Counted from the first letter of the stretch, positions 15,953 to 24,270 are shown. The stretch: 64,000 nucleotides of DNA from Streptomyces sp. NA02950 (GCF_013364155.1 NZ_CP054916.1:4461001-4525000); one strand, 5' to 3'. The notes: generated from the sequence alone by a model not told the origin. Translations and numbers: made by a program.

Positions 15953-17158
15953 CTACATGCCGACCCACGCAGCGAGCGACGACAAGGACTCAGGCGCCCG
16001 TCGCTGCCGACGCACCAAGGTGCCGATCGTCTCTCGCACCAGAGGGTGGTACCGGGCCTGCTGCGGGGCCACCCGGCGAGCCCGGACCAGGAACCGTTCG
16101 GCAGGTTCTGCCTTGCCCATCTGGGCGTAGGCCCGGGCCATCTCGATGTAGTACCGGCCGACCCGCATCCGAGGATGCGTCTCGGGGAAGTGCAGCTTCT
16201 TCGACAGCTTGACCGCCTCGCCGAGTTCACCGAGCTCCACGTTGGTCGCGACATCGAAGTGCTGCACGTTCGTCAAGCCGAACGAGGACCAGTACACCTC
16301 CGGCACATCCCGGCCAATCTCCTTGGCGGTCTCGTGCGCGAGACCCATGTATCCGGTGACGGCATCAGCGTCTTTGGCCTGGGCGGCCGCGATGGCCGAC
16401 GCGAGATGCAGACTCCCGGTCACGGCCAGGGCATCCACGTCTCCGGGCCGCTCGACCTGATCGACCAGATCGTGGCCGCGCGCGATGACCCGTAGCGACA
16501 TCTGATTGTTCCCGCGCCGGAGCAGCATGCTGGAGCGCTTGTTCAAACGGATGGCGAGCAGCAGCGGGTCCTGCGCCTGCTCGGCCATCCAGCCCATGCG
16601 CTCCAGCGCGGTAGACGCCAGATCGTGGTAGCCGACCCGGTAGGCGAACTCGTAGGCGACCCAGTAGCACCAGCTCAGCGACGAGGCCGCGCGCCGGTAC
16701 TCCTCGCCCGGAGGCAGGAGGCTGACCATCGTGGTGAGTTCCCCAAGGAGGCCAGGCAGCTTCGAACCAATGTCCCTGTACTCCGTAGCGGAGGCCCCGG
16801 CGCACAGTGCCCTGACGTCGCCCTCGACTTGGCCGATGAGCCGGGGGGCGATGTGAGGGTCGGGTCCGAGGTCGTAGAGATCCAACGCCTCCGACAACGG
16901 GGAGATGAGGCGATCGAGGTGGTCTTGCTGGAGCTCCGAGATGTACGGCTGGCCGTTGAGCACGGCGACATCGACCTGGAGGACTCGGGCGACGGCGGCC
17001 ACGACCGAGGGTGTGGCCGGCGCCAGACCCCGCTCGACCTTGGCGATGGTGCTGCGGGCAAGGAACGCGCGCTGAGCGAGGGCAGTCTGGGTGAGCTGGC
17101 GCAGTTTCCGGTAGTCCGCGATTCGAGCGCCGATGTGTTCCTCATTGCTCTGTGGCAT
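15953..17158 (-). CDS. XRE-family regulator with TPR-like sensory domain
   Basis: 401 residues from ATG 17158. XRE HTH at residues 8-65 (GARIADYRKLRQLTQTALAQ, STIAKVERGLAPATPSVVAA). The rest is all-helical with tetratricopeptide-like repeats (for example RVGYHDLASTALERMGWMAE and YYIEMARAYAQMGKAEPAER). This architecture is widespread in Streptomyces and often controls a neighbouring small-protein or natural-product gene set, in some cases by binding a peptide; the latter is family knowledge, not shown here. An 8-bp inverted repeat lies 10 bp upstream of the start, suggesting autoregulation. Confidence 0.88.
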   Translation of the reverse strand: MPQSNEEHIGARIADYRKLRQLTQTALAQRAFLARSTIAKVERGLAPATPSVVAAVARVLQVDVAVLNGQPYISELQQDHLDRLISPLSEALDLYDLGPDPHIAPRLIGQVEGDVRALCAGASATEYRDIGSKLPGLLGELTTMVSLLPPGEEYRRAASSLSWCYWVAYEFAYRVGYHDLASTALERMGWMAEQAQDPLLLAIRLNKRSSMLLRRGNNQMSLRVIARGHDLVDQVERPGDVDALAVTGSLHLASAIAAAQAKDADAVTGYMGLAHETAKEIGRDVPEVYWSSFGLTNVQHFDVATNVELGELGEAVKLSKKLHFPETHPRMRVGRYYIEMARAYAQMGKAEPAERFLVRARRVAPQQARYHPLVRETIGTLVRRQRRAPESLSSLAAWVGM

Positions 17159-17167
17159 GCTGAACTC

Positions 17168-17192
17168 CGTTCTGACCTAGACGCTCAGAACG
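17168..17192. promoter_or_regulatory. Candidate operator upstream of the XRE-TPR gene
   Basis: CGTTCTGA (17168-17175) and TCAGAACG (17185-17192) are perfect 8-bp arms separated by 9 bp. The site ends 10 bp from ATG 17158 and covers the expected promoter. The arm length and symmetry fit a dimeric HTH regulator, most simply the XRE protein itself. Confidence 0.6.
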
Positions 17193-17226
17193 GTACCCGC
17201 GGCCGGCTACCCGGGTACGGCTGATC

Positions 17227-17248
17227 GGTCCCCACCCTGGTGGGGACC
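17227..17248. terminator. 10-bp palindromic hairpin
   Basis: GGTCCCCACC (17227-17236) and GGTGGGGACC (17239-17248) around two bases. Could terminate transcription entering from either side and insulate the accessory block, or act as an operator. No T-tract. Confidence 0.4.
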
Positions 17249-17347
17249 GTCGTGCTTTCCGGGCATGGCGAAGGCGCCCTCATCCCGCCCAAGGCCACGG
17301 AGGCACACCGGCATTCCCCGGGGCCCTACGCCCTACCGCCCCCCTGG

Positions 17348-17368
17348 CCGGATCACTTTCATTGCCTC
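17348..17368. repeat. Right copy of the 21-bp direct repeat
   Basis: Matches 12107-12127 at 20 of 21 bases. On the minus strand it reads as a GAGG start with ATG and the frame MKVIRPGGR, ending after nine codons. It lies 190 bp upstream of the XRE-TPR start. Together the two copies bracket the accessory region. Confidence 0.7.
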
Positions 17369-17783
17369 GGGCTACTGGTGGTTGATGCAAACACTTTGGC
17401 ATAGGGTTGGGGGAAACGGTCTTCCGCGTCGAACCACCCCCTGATCCACCGCCGGACGCGGCGCTCGGCGACTCCTCCTTCCGCCGGTCCCCCGCCGCTC
17501 CCCCACCGCGGCGGCCCGGGCCCCCGTCCCGGGTCGCCGCACAGGGGTTTCGGTCCCGAACGGCCGGAGTTAACCTCGATCCGACCGCTCGAACAGCCCG
17601 TCAGGTGGGGCCACCCCCGCCCCACAGGGACTCCTCAGATTTCCTTGTCAGCCTGCTCACACCCGTGAAAGGCTCGGCGCACCCCATAAGGGGAACCCCT
17701 AACTCCGAGGCAGTCCCGTGCTGTTGGCTGCCACTCCGCGGCCTGATGTGAGAGGGTTGCCCCCGGCGGGGGCGCCGCTGTTC
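17369..17783. other. Non-coding interval before the sigma/CBM2 fusion gene
   Basis: 415 bp without a supported gene. It contains a small AGGGG-AA-CCCCT dyad (17689-17700) and GTGGGG...CCCCAC (17605-17625). TTGTCA at 17645-17650 could be a -35, but no clear -10 follows. It presumably carries the promoter and leader of the gene at 17784. Confidence 0.4.
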
Positions 17784-19433
17784 ATGAGTGAGGAATCTGC
17801 GCCCATGTCCCACCACTCATCTCTCCGGAACGGCGCGAACGTGCCGCTCGGTCACGCCGCCCCTCCCTCCGAGGGGCCCGACGCCGAGGTCTCCGCGACC
17901 GCCCTGCTCAACGCCTACTGGGATGCCGTCGCCGACTACGCCGAACTGTGCACCACCAGCCCCGAGAACGGTATGCGGCTGGCCACCGAGGCGTTCCGGC
18001 GCGGTATCCGGCAGGCCCGCAACCTCCGTACCCGCGGCTGGCAGCGCCTCCCCTGGCTGCCGCTGCTGCTGGCCGCCGTGCGGAAGACCGCCGCCGACTG
18101 GAACGCCAACCGCCACGGCGACCGCCTCAACTCCGATCTGCGGCTCTGGCTGGGCTCCGACCAGGCGGCCCGCTACGCCGTGCCGCGCCGGGAGCAGCCG
18201 CTCGCGCTGCGCGGGCTGCGGGACCTGCCGGAGGCGGACGGCGCGCTGCTGTGGTCGGTCGAGGTGGAGTCGCGGTCCGTGGAGGCGGTCGCCCGGGAAC
18301 TGGGCTGCGACGCCCTGACCGCGGCCGAGGAGATCGACCGGGTCCGCCACGCCTACCGGGAGCGCTGTCGGCGCAACCATGTGGAGTCCCTGACCGCCGG
18401 GGAGTGCGTCAGCTACGCCAAGCTGCTGGACGCGGCGACCCGTTCGCCCGACGCCCCCTCACCCGCCGACCTGTGGGACCACCTGGCGGGGTGCGCACGG
18501 TGCCGGGAGGCCTCCGCCTGTCTCTATCTGCACGGCGGCGGACTGCCCGGCGCGCTGGCGGGCGGAGTGCTCGGCTGGGGCGGGCACCCGTATCTCGAAC
18601 GGCGCCGTCTGGTCGCCGCACAGGCCCCCGGCGCCCAGCCCACCCGCTCGGCGGCGACCCCGAACGCCGTCCGGCCGCGCTTATGGGAAAGGCTGCTGGA
18701 CCGGTTCGACATACCGTGGCTCAGACGGCTGCGCGGCAGGGTCGCCACCGCGGGCGGCCGGGCCGTCCGCGGACGGCACCGCAGAACCCGGACCACGGTG
18801 GCGCTGTCGGCGGCCGCCGTGGTGCTGCTCGCCGGACTGGCCACGCTGGTCGGGCCGGACTCCTCCGAGGACGAGGACCGGGACAGCGCCGGACCGCGGG
18901 ACCCGGGCACCGCCTTGCCGAACGGGGTGCCCCCGGGGACGGCGCCGGAAGACACGGACCGGCCCACCACCCCCGAACCGTCCGAGGACAAGGGCAACCA
19001 CGACAACAAAGGCGATAAGGACCGCAAGAAGCCGGACGCTCCGCGCTCCCCCCGTCCGTCGCCGACGGAGCACACCCCCGGGCCCGGTGCGGACCACCGG
19101 CCCGAGGATCCTCCCAAGCCGCCCGCCTGCACGGCGGGGTACGAGGTCGTCGAGTCCTGGCCCGACGGTTTCGAGGCCGAGGTCACCGTCACCTCCCGCA
19201 AGGCCCTGGACACCTGGCGGGTCAGCTGGACGCTCCCCGGCTCCCAGGAGGTCAAGCATCTGTGGGACGGCGAGTACACCCAGGACGGCGACCGGGTGAC
19301 CGTGACGGCGAAGAGCTACAACGCGCGGGTGGAGGCGGGCGGCACGATCTCCTTCGGCTTCACCGCCGACAAGGAGGGCGATGTGCGGGCGGCCCGCGGC
19401 TTCGCCCTCGGCGGCAGCCCCTGCTCGGCCTGA
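17784..19433 (+). CDS. Sigma-like / zinc-finger / TM protein with extracellular CBM2 domain
   Basis: 549 residues from ATG 17784 (ATG 17805, with GAGGA upstream, is an alternative). Residues 30-205 resemble a degenerate sigma-70 protein (YWDAVADYAELCTTSPENGM, LLWSVEVESRSVEAVARELG). A zf-HC2-type HLAGCARCREA motif follows near residue 238. A basic linker leads to one TM helix (TTVALSAAAVVLLAGLATLVG) and a charged Pro/Lys-rich stalk. The last 100 residues form a family 2 carbohydrate-binding module (CTAGYEVVESWPDGFEAEVT, YNARVEAGGTISFGF), with Cys at both ends as in disulfide-closed CBM2. Topology: regulator-like part inside, glucan-binding module outside. Residues needed for core RNA polymerase or -10 binding are not evident, so it may be a sensor rather than an active sigma factor. 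Confidence 0.8.
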   Translation: MSEESAPMSHHSSLRNGANVPLGHAAPPSEGPDAEVSATALLNAYWDAVADYAELCTTSPENGMRLATEAFRRGIRQARNLRTRGWQRLPWLPLLLAAVRKTAADWNANRHGDRLNSDLRLWLGSDQAARYAVPRREQPLALRGLRDLPEADGALLWSVEVESRSVEAVARELGCDALTAAEEIDRVRHAYRERCRRNHVESLTAGECVSYAKLLDAATRSPDAPSPADLWDHLAGCARCREASACLYLHGGGLPGALAGGVLGWGGHPYLERRRLVAAQAPGAQPTRSAATPNAVRPRLWERLLDRFDIPWLRRLRGRVATAGGRAVRGRHRRTRTTVALSAAAVVLLAGLATLVGPDSSEDEDRDSAGPRDPGTALPNGVPPGTAPEDTDRPTTPEPSEDKGNHDNKGDKDRKKPDAPRSPRPSPTEHTPGPGADHRPEDPPKPPACTAGYEVVESWPDGFEAEVTVTSRKALDTWRVSWTLPGSQEVKHLWDGEYTQDGDRVTVTAKSYNARVEAGGTISFGFTADKEGDVRAARGFALGGSPCSA

Positions 19434-19636
19434 TGCCCGACCTGATGCCCGACCTGAGCCGGCCGCTCTGACCTGCGGACATAGACACAGGTCCGAGGCC
19501 GGGCCCGGGCCGCTCCCCGGGCGGCGGGCCACCCGGATGGGCGTATCAGACCTCCGGCCGCGGGCGAACCTGTGGCGGAATGCGGGGGAAGCCCTCCTTC
19601 CCCCACGGTGAGGTGAGCGATGAGCGGCGGCCCGGC

Positions 19637-19981
19637 ATGAGCAGCGTCCTGAGCGGCATCGTGTCCCTGCCCGCCGACACCCCGGTGGGACAGGCGGCCC
19701 GGGTGGTGGTGGAGGTCCGCAATGTGTCCCGCGCGGACATGCCCTCGTCGGTGGTGGGCGCGCAGGTGCTCACCGATGTGCCGCTGAGCCCCGGAGGCCA
19801 TGTCCCCTTCAGCGTCAAGGTGCCCGGTGAGCTGGTCCCCGGGGACGCCTACGGACTGCGGGTCCACGTCGACGTCAGCGGCACCGGGTTCCTGGAGCGC
19901 GGCGATCTGGTGAGCGCCCACGCCAATCCGGTGCCGGCCGGGTCCGTCGCCGGGCTGATCGCCCCGGTCAGCAAGGTGTGA
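19637..19981 (+). CDS. YbaY-like small protein (type III secretion lipoprotein chaperone family)
   Basis: 114 residues from ATG 19637; an upstream GTG at 19613 is in frame. The whole chain is a beta-sandwich of the YbaY/YscW type: SGIVSLPADTPVGQAARVVV, EVRNVSRADMPSSVVGAQVL, VPFSVKVPGELVPGDAYGLR and VHVDVSGTGFLERGDLVS. No signal peptide, so probably cytoplasmic, unlike the Gram-negative lipoproteins. Function in Streptomyces unknown. Stands alone, 200 bp after the CBM2 gene. Confidence 0.75.
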   Translation: MSSVLSGIVSLPADTPVGQAARVVVEVRNVSRADMPSSVVGAQVLTDVPLSPGGHVPFSVKVPGELVPGDAYGLRVHVDVSGTGFLERGDLVSAHANPVPAGSVAGLIAPVSKV

Positions 19982-20057
19982 ACCGGCGGGGCGCACAGAC
20001 GGAAGGGGCGGGTGCGGGGCGGACCCTCAGCCCGCCCGCACCCGCGCGCCTCCGCCG

Positions 20058-20285
20058 TCATCCGTTCTTGTCGGCGTCGGCCTCCGCCGCGCTCGCGGCC
20101 GACTCGGCGTCGTCCACCAGCCGGTTCAGCTCGGCGAGTTCGGAGGACGACGGGGCCGGATCGGTGGCCGACGGGGTGGCGCCCGACGACGTCCCGGAGC
20201 TGTCCGAGCCGCCGCCGCAGCCGGTGACCAGCGCGGCGCAGAGCACCGCGGCGGCGACCGCGGCCCCCGCCGTACGGCGGGTCAC
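20058..20285 (-). CDS. Small Ser/Ala/Asp-rich lipoprotein
   Basis: 75 residues from GTG 20285, overlapping the stop of the preceding secreted gene (GTGA). Signal peptide AAVAAAVLCAALVTGCGGGS with lipobox VTGC. The mature part is short, acidic and helical (SELAELNRLVDDAESAASAA). No recognised domain. Last gene of a run headed by a two-component system, so it may be part of that system's output. Confidence 0.75.
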   Translation of the reverse strand: MTRRTAGAAVAAAVLCAALVTGCGGGSDSSGTSSGATPSATDPAPSSSELAELNRLVDDAESAASAAEADADKNG

Positions 20286-20779
20286 GACGCGGATCCGTGG
20301 TGGTGCGCGGTGCACCACTTCTGGACCTTCGCCAGGTCCTTCTGGCGCTTCTCCAGGGTGGGGACGAGGGCCTTGCGGAACTTCAGCCGGTCGTTGAGGA
20401 AGGTGGCGATCTCGGTGTGGCCCGCCTTCTTCGCGTTCTCGGCCCGCTTCTTGACGCGGGCGATCGAGCCGCGCCGGGTCTCCGGGCCGCGCAGCCGCTT
20501 CAGGGCCCGCTCCAGCCGCCTGTCGATCTTCGGGGCGCGCTTGCACAGCGCCTTGGCGCCGTCCCCGGTCACCTTGCCGCCCTTGCCCCTGCCCTTCGCG
20601 CCCTTGCCGTCGCCACGCTTGCCGTCGCCGCCCTTGCCGTCGGCTCCCGTGCCGTCGGCGTTCGGGGTGGCCGCCGGGCTCGAGGCCGGGGCGCTGCCGT
20701 CCGCCTGGGCGAGACCCGCCGTGCCGAGTAGGGCGGCGGTGGCCGCGAGGGCCACGGCCGCGCTCTTTCCGCGGTGCAT
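20282..20779 (-). CDS. Secreted basic protein
   Basis: 165 residues from ATG 20779. Cleavable signal peptide (MHRGKSAAVALAATAALLGT then AGLAQA). A low-complexity Gly/Lys/Asp repeat follows (GADGKGGDGKRGDGKGAKGR). The C-terminal 85 residues are strongly basic and helical, with one Cys near each end (ALCKRAPKIDRRLERALKR and QKWCTAHHHG). No named domain. It is 44 bp downstream of the kinase gene and coupled to the lipoprotein gene. Possibly an envelope protein or a sensor accessory protein; unproven. Confidence 0.75.
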   Translation of the reverse strand: MHRGKSAAVALAATAALLGTAGLAQADGSAPASSPAATPNADGTGADGKGGDGKRGDGKGAKGRGKGGKVTGDGAKALCKRAPKIDRRLERALKRLRGPETRRGSIARVKKRAENAKKAGHTEIATFLNDRLKFRKALVPTLEKRQKDLAKVQKWCTAHHHGSAS

Positions 20780-20823
20780 GGTGTCGTCCTTCCGTAGGCC
20801 GTACCTGCCTGTCGGACGGGACG

Positions 20824-22365
20824 CTAGGGACGCTCTTTGTGGAATTCCTGTGGACCGGCCCCCGGGTGCGGGCCGGGCCCGGAGTACCAGTCCCGGCGCA
20901 GCAGCGGCAGGGTGGCCTCCCCGCCCCCGGCGGCCGCCACGGATCCGTCCGCCAGGACCGGCAGCCGGATGGCGAGCCGCGCGCCCGGCCGCCCGTCGGG
21001 CCGGTTCGCCACCGCCACCGTGCCGCGGTGCAGCGCGATCTGCTGGGCGATCAGGGTGAGCCCGAGCCCGGAGCCGGGGCTGTCCGGGCGGCGGTGGAAC
21101 CGCTGGAAGACCTCCTCGCGGAGCTCGGGCGGTATGCCCGGCCCCCGGTCGTCCACCGTCAGCAGCGCGGCCGGGCCGTCCGGTGCCCGCTCCGGCCCCA
21201 ACGCCACGTCGATCCGGGCCGGTCGGCCGTCCGGGGTGCCGTGCACCAGCGCGTTGGTGAGCAGGTTGTCCACCACCGAGCGCAGCCCCTGCTCCCAGCC
21301 GTGCGCCCACAGCCCCGGAGCGGCGGTCACCCGCACGTCGGCCTCCGGGTGGCGGCGGCGCAGATCGGCCGCCGACGCCTCCACCACCTCGGCGAGGTCG
21401 ACGGGTTCGAAGGCGTCGGCCTCCACCAGATCGCCGTGGGCCAGCGCCCGGAGCATCACCAGCAGCCGCAGCAGCCGTTCGTGCTCCTCGCCGAGGTCGG
21501 CCAGCACCTCGGTGCGGTCGGCGGCGGGCAGTTCGGGGTACTCGGCGAGGATGTCGAGGTTGGTGCGCATGCTCATCAGCGGGGTGCGCAGTTCGTGGGA
21601 GGCGGCCGCCGCGAACGAGCGCGCGGTCTCCAGCGCCTCCGCGGTGCGCGCGGCCTGCTGGTCGTAGCGGTCCAGCACGGTTCGCAGGGTGGCCGCCAGA
21701 TCGTCGACCTCGGCGATCCCGGTGCGCCGGTGGTCCAGCCGGGCCGGGCTGGTACGCGGATCGAGCCCGCTGGTACGGCGCTGGAGACGGCGCAGCGGCC
21801 GGACCGTGCCCGACGCGGCGGCCCAGGCCAGGGCCCCGGCGAGCGGGGCGGCCAGCAGCGCGACGGTCACCACGCGGCGGCGGACGAGCGAGAGTTCGGC
21901 CTCGCTGGTGGCGTCGGGGGAGAACAGCCACAAGGTGCCCCGCGCCGCTGGTCTGCCCTGCCGCTGCCCGATCGACACCGGGAGGGACAGCGCCCGCCAG
22001 CTCGCGTCGTCCGCGCGCACCGTGACGGGCCGTCCGGACACCTCCGGCAGGGCCACGGAGCTGTCGTCCGGCCGGGGCCCGGCGGCGACGGTGCCGCCCG
22101 GACCGTTGAGCCGGATGCCCATGTCCAGGGCCGAGCCCAGCAGCCGCCGTTCACGGTTCTGCTGGGCCGCCTGGCGGCCCGACGCGGTGGCGCGCAGCAG
22201 GGCCCGCGCGTCGGGGGCCACCGCCTGCGCCGCGCGGCGCAGCCGGGCGTCCTGTTCGTGGTGCAGATCGGTGGCGACCAGCCGCAACAGCACCCAGCCG
22301 GAGGCGAGGACGAGGACGGGGACGGCGGCCCCCACGGCGAGCGCGATACGGGTGGCCAGCCTCAT
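20824..22365 (-). CDS. Sensor histidine kinase (HAMP/HisKA/HATPase)
   Basis: 513 residues from ATG 22365, overlapping the response regulator stop (ATGA). First TM at residues 8-30, an extracellular domain of about 130 residues, second TM near 165-185 (VVTVALLAAPLAGALAWAAA), HAMP-type linker, HisKA box AAAASHELRTPLMSMR with His257, then N box (VDNLLTNALVHG), G1 box (VDDRGPGIPPELREEVFQRF) and G2 box (SGLGLTLIAQQI). Classical orthodox kinase paired with the OmpR-type regulator. The downstream secreted proteins and the upstream CDF transporter on the same strand suggest an envelope or metal stimulus (inference). Confidence 0.95.
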   Translation of the reverse strand: MRLATRIALAVGAAVPVLVLASGWVLLRLVATDLHHEQDARLRRAAQAVAPDARALLRATASGRQAAQQNRERRLLGSALDMGIRLNGPGGTVAAGPRPDDSSVALPEVSGRPVTVRADDASWRALSLPVSIGQRQGRPAARGTLWLFSPDATSEAELSLVRRRVVTVALLAAPLAGALAWAAASGTVRPLRRLQRRTSGLDPRTSPARLDHRRTGIAEVDDLAATLRTVLDRYDQQAARTAEALETARSFAAAASHELRTPLMSMRTNLDILAEYPELPAADRTEVLADLGEEHERLLRLLVMLRALAHGDLVEADAFEPVDLAEVVEASAADLRRRHPEADVRVTAAPGLWAHGWEQGLRSVVDNLLTNALVHGTPDGRPARIDVALGPERAPDGPAALLTVDDRGPGIPPELREEVFQRFHRRPDSPGSGLGLTLIAQQIALHRGTVAVANRPDGRPGARLAIRLPVLADGSVAAAGGGEATLPLLRRDWYSGPGPHPGAGPQEFHKERP

Positions 22366-23075
22366 GACGTACGGCCGCCCGGGCCGTCGGGGGTGCGCAG
22401 CACAAAGCCCACTCCGCGCACGGTGTGCAGCATGCGCGGCCGTCCGCCGGCCTCCATCTTGCGCCGCAGATAGCTGACGAAAGTGTCCACGGCGTCGGTG
22501 CGCACCTCGAAGTCGTAGCCCCAGACGCGGTCCAGCAACTGGTCCCGGGTGAGCACGATCCCGGTGTTGCGGGCGAGCACCTCCAGCAGTTCGAACTCGC
22601 GCCGGGTGAGCGGCAGCGGCGCCCCGTCCAGCCATGCCTCGCGCGCCTCGGGGGCGATCTCCAGCGGACCGACGCGCACCCGGTCGGTGGGCGCGGGCGG
22701 GCGGCGGCGCAGCAGGGCGTGCAGCCGCAGCACCAGCTCTTGCAGGGCGAAGGGTTTGACGAGGTAGTCGTCGCCCCCGGCCTGGAGTCCGGCGACCCGG
22801 TCGGACACCTCGTCGAGGGCGGACAGCATCAGCACCGGGATGTCGTTGCCGTCGCCGCGCAGCGCCCGGCACACCTCGATACCGCTCAGGTCCGGCATGG
22901 AGATGTCCAGGACCACCACGTCGGGGGCGTGGTCGCGCACCGCGGCGAGGGCGGCGCGACCGCCGTCGGCGAGGGACACGGAGAAGCCGTTGAGCCGCAG
23001 TCCGCGCTCCAGGGAGCGCCGGATGGCCGCGTCGTCGTCGGTCACCAGGACCCGTCCGCCATCTGTGGTCGCCAT
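22362..23075 (-). CDS. OmpR/PhoB-family response regulator
   Basis: 237 residues from ATG 23075. Receiver with DDD at residues 13-15, phospho-acceptor Asp57 (VVVLDISMPDLSG) and the Lys in DDYLVKPFALQEL. The C-terminal winged helix (about 135-230) contains LTRREFELLEVLARNTGIVL and TVRGVGFVLRTPDG. Coupled to the kinase by ATGA and 56 bp downstream of the CDF gene, with which it may be cotranscribed. Confidence 0.95.
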   Translation of the reverse strand: MATTDGGRVLVTDDDAAIRRSLERGLRLNGFSVSLADGGRAALAAVRDHAPDVVVLDISMPDLSGIEVCRALRGDGNDIPVLMLSALDEVSDRVAGLQAGGDDYLVKPFALQELVLRLHALLRRRPPAPTDRVRVGPLEIAPEAREAWLDGAPLPLTRREFELLEVLARNTGIVLTRDQLLDRVWGYDFEVRTDAVDTFVSYLRRKMEAGGRPRMLHTVRGVGFVLRTPDGPGGRTS

Positions 23076-23131
23076 CGGCACCACCTCCGGCCCGCGATGG
23101 TACGGGCCCGGGGTGATCCACCGGACACGGG

Positions 23132-24196
23132 CTATGCGGCGGTGCGCGGGACGGCGTGGTGGGCGAGCGGCGCATGCGGGTCGGGGGCGCCGGGCACCGG
23201 TGCCGGATCGGCGTGGATCAGGGCGGCGGTCAGCCGCGGCACCGCGTGCAGCAGGGCGTGTTCGGCCTCGACGGCGACCCGGTGGGCTTCCCGTACCCGC
23301 AAGCGCCCGTCGACCACCACCGCGACCTCCGCCCGCAGCCGGTGGCCGATCCAGCGGAGCCGCAGTTCGCCCACGCCCCGCACGCCGGGGACGGCCGTCA
23401 CCGCCCGCTCGGCCGCGTCGACCAGCTCCGGGTCCACGGCGTCCATCACCCGGCGGAACACCTCGCGGGCGGCGTCGCGCAGCACCAGCAGGATGGCGGC
23501 GGTGATGGCCAGCCCCACCAGCGGGTCGGCCGACCGCCAGCCGAGCGCCGCGCCGCCCGCGCCGGCCAGGACGGCGAGCGAGGTGAAGCCGTCGGTGCGG
23601 GCGTGCAGTCCGTCGGCGATCAGCGCGGCCGAGCCGATCTCCCGGCCGACGCGGATGCGGTAGCGGGCGACCCATTCGTTGCCGACGCAGCCGATGACGG
23701 CGGCCACGGCCACCGCGGGCAGATGGCTGATCTCCCGCGGGTGCAGCAGCCGGTCGACGGCGGTCCAGGCGGCGAACGCGGCGGAGGCCGCGATGGTGAG
23801 CACGATCGCGATCCCGGCCAGGTCTTCGGCGCGCCCGTAGCCGTAGGTGAAGCGGCGGGTGGAGGCGCGGCGGCCGAGGACGAAGGCGACGGCGAGCGGC
23901 AGCGCGGTCAGGGCGTCCGCCGCGTTGTGCACGGTGTCGCCCAGCAGCGCGACCGAGCCGGACAGCGCCACGACCACGGCCTGGGCCAGGGCGGTGGTGC
24001 CGAGCACCGCGAGGGAGACCCACAGGGCGCGCATGCCCCGCGCGGAGGTCTCCAGGGCGTGGTCGGTGCGGTCGGCGGAGTCGTGGGAATGGGGGCGGAG
24101 CAGATGCCCGGCCCGGTGGCGCAGCCGGGCCCACCGGCCGGTGGGCCCGTGGTGGTGGCCGTCCTGATGTCCGTGGTCTCCGTGCCGGTCGTCCAC
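23132..24196 (-). CDS. Cation diffusion facilitator (metal efflux) transporter
   Basis: 354 residues from GTG 24196, with GAGGAAAGGGGAG upstream. His-rich cytoplasmic N-terminus (HGDHGHQDGHHHG). The six-helix CDF core has the metal-site motifs HNAADALTALPLAVAFVLG (helix 2) and HARTDGFTSLAVLAG (helix 5, HxxxD). The C-terminal cytoplasmic domain has further His residues. These proteins exchange Zn(II), Fe(II) or related ions for protons. Here the helix-2 site is H..AD rather than the D..HM seen in Zn/Cd members, so specificity is uncertain. Divergent from an ArsR-type repressor. Confidence 0.9.
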   Translation of the reverse strand: MDDRHGDHGHQDGHHHGPTGRWARLRHRAGHLLRPHSHDSADRTDHALETSARGMRALWVSLAVLGTTALAQAVVVALSGSVALLGDTVHNAADALTALPLAVAFVLGRRASTRRFTYGYGRAEDLAGIAIVLTIAASAAFAAWTAVDRLLHPREISHLPAVAVAAVIGCVGNEWVARYRIRVGREIGSAALIADGLHARTDGFTSLAVLAGAGGAALGWRSADPLVGLAITAAILLVLRDAAREVFRRVMDAVDPELVDAAERAVTAVPGVRGVGELRLRWIGHRLRAEVAVVVDGRLRVREAHRVAVEAEHALLHAVPRLTAALIHADPAPVPGAPDPHAPLAHHAVPRTAA

Positions 24197-24270
24197 GACG
24201 CTCCCCTTTCCTCCGACTGGCCCGATGCGCTGGACATGCGCTGGACACGGTCTCCCCGTAGAGCCATTAT

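Noticed and set aside
12107..17368. Direct repeats as attL/attR of an integrative element
   Set aside because: No integrase, excisionase or tRNA gene lies between or beside them, so site-specific integration is unsupported; kept only as a boundary repeat.
17784..19433. Simple ECF sigma factor
   Set aside because: The sigma-like part is degenerate and joined to a membrane helix and CBM2, so a plain sigma call would mislead.
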